Below, piece by piece: positions 60,539 to 64,000 of a stretch of 64,000 nucleotides of DNA; the first letter of the stretch is position 1, and each line of letters starts with the position of its first letter. A model generated the notes under the pieces. The model did no database searches. It saw only the letters and a program-made list of their open reading frames with translations, and was not told the DNA's origin. The stretch is from Melampsora larici-populina 98AG31. Its lineage: Eukaryota; Basidiomycota; Pucciniomycetes; Pucciniales; Melampsoraceae. The translations under genes and the position numbers were made by a program. The stretch spans positions 218,185 through 282,184 of the forward strand of contig NW_006768838.1 of NCBI RefSeq assembly GCF_000204055.1, written 5' to 3'.

Positions 60539-62188
60539 TCAAACACATATAAATTCAAGGTTATTGCTTACTGCATATACGGCTACAAGTATACTTAGGA
60601 ATGTAATTGCAAGTTCTAAAAAGGTGTTCACAGTCACTGCTTTTTGCGTCTTTATTGTTGAAGACTCCAGTCCTCTTTTATCAGTAAAGCTTTGGAGCAG
60701 TACGAAGAGGAATGGAATGTAAATCTGTAATAAATTGAAACACATAATTTCAGATTGAGAATTTTCATGTACAATTGAGGAACATACCAAAAAAAGGAAT
60801 CCATCAATGAATATATAGCAATCCACACCCATTCCAGTGTAATATACCAAGAGATCCTAATCAAGGTAGTAAAGTTTCATTTTCTGACTTTTCTGACTAT
60901 TTTCAGAAAAAACTGACAATATGAGACCTTTCCCGTATGAGTGGAATCACCTGCGTGACTACCTGGGCTACACCACATTTACCTACCGAGCATTCAGAGG
61001 CCGAATTCCGAAGACCTTGGATTAAGGACATCCCGAATTGTCTGATTTGGTTATATTCAATAGTGAGTTTAATGAACGTGAATGAAAGTGCGACTAAGAT
61101 GTGACAAAAATTTTAGAGTGTATATCTTTGAACTTTTGATTGAAGGCAAAAGCTGACCAAAGGGTGCAACAACTATCGCCACCAAGAATATATTCAGCGC
61201 CCATACAACAGCGGTTGGAAGCAATTTTCCCACTGGAGTCATGTGTGACGTAGCAGCTTTCTGTTTGACTAATGCACAATGGCAAATACAGAGCCAGAGT
61301 ATCACTGAGTGACGTCCGGTTGAAAACTCATGAATAATTCTTCAAAGACTTGGACGAAATTGAATAAACTCACCGCTACAAAACCGATCAAGTCAGCTTT
61401 GGGAAAAATGGCTTAGTAGCTCGCAAAGGCTCACCTGTTGCATGCAGCTGTAAACGTAAATTTGATCCCAAGTATAAAATTTGAGTATCCCTGGTCTAGA
61501 TGGCCAGATTGTGCAAGCTGCTCAAAGATGATTTCGGTCATTGCGACTATATATTTGGTATGGTGGATATGTTAGATCATCCTCTCAAGGTCGAGAACGC
61601 AGTAGTAGTCTTACGTATACTATAAAGCAGGTAACACAACCCGCAATGGTTTGCGCGATCAAGTGATATCAAACCCACTCCAGGAGATGATGTGTTATTA
61701 TTCCCAAGAAATCGAAATAGAAAAAATATCAAGTTGGAAGCCACTTACTTCCATTCAAGCCAATGTGATACGGTTTCTTGGTCTTCGAGCGAATATAGAG
61801 AATGTAAGATGATTGCATAAACATTCTTGATGCCATGTTGATTGAATGGTGTAAGTATTGTCAACGATGGTATCGAGAGTCATCTCGGATTAGTCGGTTT
61901 TAACAAAAAGATGAAATCCTCACATTATAAGCTGTACCACAATAACAGGTTGAATGTAACGCGACCAAGAGGGCAGAGGACATGGCTATACATGCAGTAA
62001 GGAATATTCATATCAAAGAAGATCTGTTGTGTCAAATTTCAGACGTTCAACAAGGAAAATAGGTTCACGGTATCAAGACGTACCAGAATGAGTGTTTCAA
62101 GATAATCAGCTGTTGTCAGATATGGGTTGGTGGCTGGATTTAAGTGGGTAACAAAGTTGATGATCAGACTTTCGATGAATTGAGACAT
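60539..62188 (-). CDS. Probable multipass membrane protein, many exons, unrecognised
   Basis: The first exon is clear: ATG at 62188 to a GT at 62083 (MSQFIESLIINFVTHL...YLTTADYLETLIL). Further minus-strand pieces follow in order: SRMFMQSSYILYIRSKTKKP near 61850-61750, MTEIIFEQLAQSGHL...LGIKFTFTAACN near 61535-61440, a helix VGKLLPTAVVWALNIFLVAI near 61240-61150, WYITLEWVWIAIYSLMDSFF near 60850-60790, and a last exon with YIPFLFVLLQSF and LELAITFLSILVAVYAVSNN ending at 60539. Several helices suggest a seven-TM-like protein. Internal junctions are not all resolved, and I cannot name the family. Confidence 0.4.
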
Positions 62189-62232
62189 GATAAGGGAAGA
62201 TATGATGAGGGAAGATACGATGAGGGAAGATA
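62188..62232 (+). repeat. 15-bp tandem repeat, three copies, abutting a start codon
   Basis: Units TGATAAGGGAAGATA, TGATGAGGGAAGATA and CGATGAGGGAAGATA lie at 62188-62202, 62203-62217 and 62218-62232. They stand immediately upstream of the minus-strand start codon at 62188-62186. Confidence 0.75.
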
Positions 62233-63746
62233 CAATTGGAGGATCAAGTCAATTGAGTTTTATAGCAGGTCTTCCAGGCCTTTTGTGTTCAATACACACA
62301 GAATAGATAACTTGAGTCGACCAATTGGCTCCATGACATGCACGGGAAAACCGAGATTTTTATCAGATGTGAAAGACAATATGAGACTGCAAATAATGGC
62401 ACCACGTTTGGACTTCTTCATCAATCCCTGAGGCTGAAAGATCTGCCAAATGAAGTCGTGGAAATACGTGACTTGATTTTCCGGCGATCATGGTGCAAGA
62501 GCTTTCCGCCGAGGTTTTCAGTTTCACTAGCATTCTAGCGGCGGGCGCCGCTGTTGTCAAACCAAACTCAACACATTCAGTCAAAAGAAAAGCAAGTATG
62601 AGTTGATCACTGGGCAAAATGAGACTTGCTCAAGCATTATGGCATGCATCTTGTGTGGATAAATCAAACTTTGTGTAACACAGGTCACAAGGACTCAGGG
62701 ACCACTTTGGTGATATGTGATTGCACAACCAGTATTGTGCCATATATTGATCTACCTCCGGAAATTAGTCATTGCAACAAGTGCTTCAAGCAATATAGAA
62801 GGTTATTATTGGCTTTGGGAATTGAGTGAGAACCAATCATCTCTAATAGTATCAAGAGATGCCTCCTGGTTCAGTATATTGCTCACAGCACTCACAGTTG
62901 AACATCCCAAGGGCTTTTGTAGTTTGCTGAGATTGTTTCCCCTCCACATCCTTCCAATGATAAAGGGATGCCTGAAGAGCCATCATTTTATACCTCCTTT
63001 GATGAGGATACATGATGGCTTCTGGTTTTGATTCCAAGAATTGGTCTTTCATCCTTTGTATTTTTGACAAAAAATTAAGATAGATCAATCCGAGTAGGGA
63101 ATGAAGAGGGTCAGATGATATAATGAATTGAAATACTCAAAGAACCACATTCCAATTCTAATCTGCAGTCAATTTTGGAAAGGTTGGAAACTTTTGCCCA
63201 CCAAATTTGAGCAAATTTGTGTGAAATTCTTTCCAAGCTTTGTACACATGACTGTACAGCTTCAAACCTGACACTACACCAAAGTACATCTTTTCTGTAC
63301 GGTTTAGAAAAGTGTACATGTCATAGAAAACTACATTATTTTTATATGCTGCTTTGAAAGTATTGGAAATCAATCATGACCAATCTTTCTCCAGAGTACA
63401 TGCATCAACAACACTATATGAGCTGTGCAACGTCTGGTGCAACAGTGTGTGTAGTTCAAACTGGGAAAATTAATTGGTGATATATTCATGCCTGCGTGAT
63501 TCCTTTCACGTGAATACTTGTATATACATGTAGTTATGAAAGACTATTGAATAAGATCAATTTTGAAAACATTTTTGCTCGATCTAGAATGAGACAACTT
63601 TGCTGGTAGTGTTACCTGAGGTATAAGAAGCCTAATGGTCAATTTCATAGGCTGTACAACTAATTTTGGAATTCGTTCCATCTACACATCTTCAAGACTA
63701 GACTAGTGTAACATGAAAAAGAAACAATTCCATCACTGAAAAGATA
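62233..63746. other. Intergenic stretch
   Basis: No recognised gene. Plus-strand frames of 60-100 codons at 62626-63031 and a minus-strand frame at 63158-63373 lack known domains. Confidence 0.4.
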
Positions 63747-64000
63747 TCAATCATTGCTATCATTCTTCGAAATTTTTGGAACTGAGAATGATAAGATGAA
63801 CGTAAAAAACTTGCATAAAAGTCGCGTACAAGCCATTGGACCATAATATGAGTGGGACAAAATGCAATCAGAATACAAACCGTGGTGTTGACAACATAGA
63901 GTGTTCAGATAGTCTGGTGGATAAACGTAGAATAAAAGATAACACAATCTATCTTGTGTAGCTAATACAGTAGCACTGAACCAGCTTTTTCTGATGTATG
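63747..64000 (-). CDS. Possible membrane-protein exon, runs off the window
   Basis: A minus-strand frame reads VVNTTVCILIAFCPTHIMVQ, then WLVRDFYASFLRSSYH. The first part is a plausible membrane helix starting after an AG acceptor near 63897. It may be the 3' end of another multipass membrane-protein gene whose 5' part lies beyond the window. Confidence 0.25.
   Translation of the reverse strand, partial: YIRKSWFSATVLATQDRLCYLLFYVYPPDYLNTLCCQHHGLYSDCILSHSYYGPMACTRLLCKFFTFILSFSVPKISKNDSND

Noticed and set aside
1..64000. CRISPR arrays, bacterial operons, rRNA genes
   Set aside because: No regularly spaced direct repeats, no Shine-Dalgarno organisation, and no rRNA-like sequence was seen.

Overview
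The window is eukaryotic and looks like a rust fungus (Pucciniales, Basidiomycota; Puccinia or a close relative is my best guess). Genes are split by many short introns of about 50-130 bp. DNA-repair and RNA polymerase III genes sit between long AT-rich intergenic stretches. Plavaka-type, Tc1/mariner, CACTA-type and chromodomain Ty3/gypsy transposons are all present. I rebuilt exons by hand from GT/AG sites and reading phase; where I give a joined model the phases close.

Layout. 1-2389: 3' end of a Ty3/gypsy retrotransposon (RNase H, integrase, chromodomain, polypurine tract, short LTR). 4962-6847: a non-autonomous element with GAGCATCCGCACT ends and a TAA target duplication, interrupted by an 816-bp foldback element with CACTACA ends and an ATT duplication. 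8365-10069: F-box/LRR protein. About 11710-20825: a Plavaka (CACTA-like) DNA transposon with palindromic subterminal repeats, a frame-broken transposase and three accessory genes. 21173-23148: RAD18. 25006-26569: secreted CAP/PR-1-like protein. 28045-31046: large four-TM protein. 34306-36259: RPC34 of RNA polymerase III. 36602-37857: NSE2/MMS21 SUMO ligase, divergent from RPC34. 39.9-42.56 kb: cytochrome P450. 43605-45154: serine-rich unknown. 45980-46688: three small foldback elements in a row. 48292-51006: BDP1 of TFIIIB. 52708-57955: a 5.25-kb Tc1/mariner element with a decayed transposase and a decayed accessory gene. 60.5-64 kb: unrecognised membrane-protein genes.

How the parts relate. 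The housekeeping genes concern genome upkeep (RAD18 ubiquitin ligase, NSE2 SUMO ligase) and Pol III transcription (RPC34, BDP1). The two large DNA transposons are the unusual part. Both carry genes beyond a transposase, and in each one an accessory gene on the opposite strand to the transposase ends in a similar SAM-like helical segment. The Plavaka accessory gene at 18095-20321 is intact over ten exons and is studded with long perfect inverted repeats, including a 24-bp palindrome, that coding needs do not explain. The mariner element has five in-frame stops, all explainable by C-to-T transitions on the coding strand, which suggests RIP-like or methylation-driven decay.
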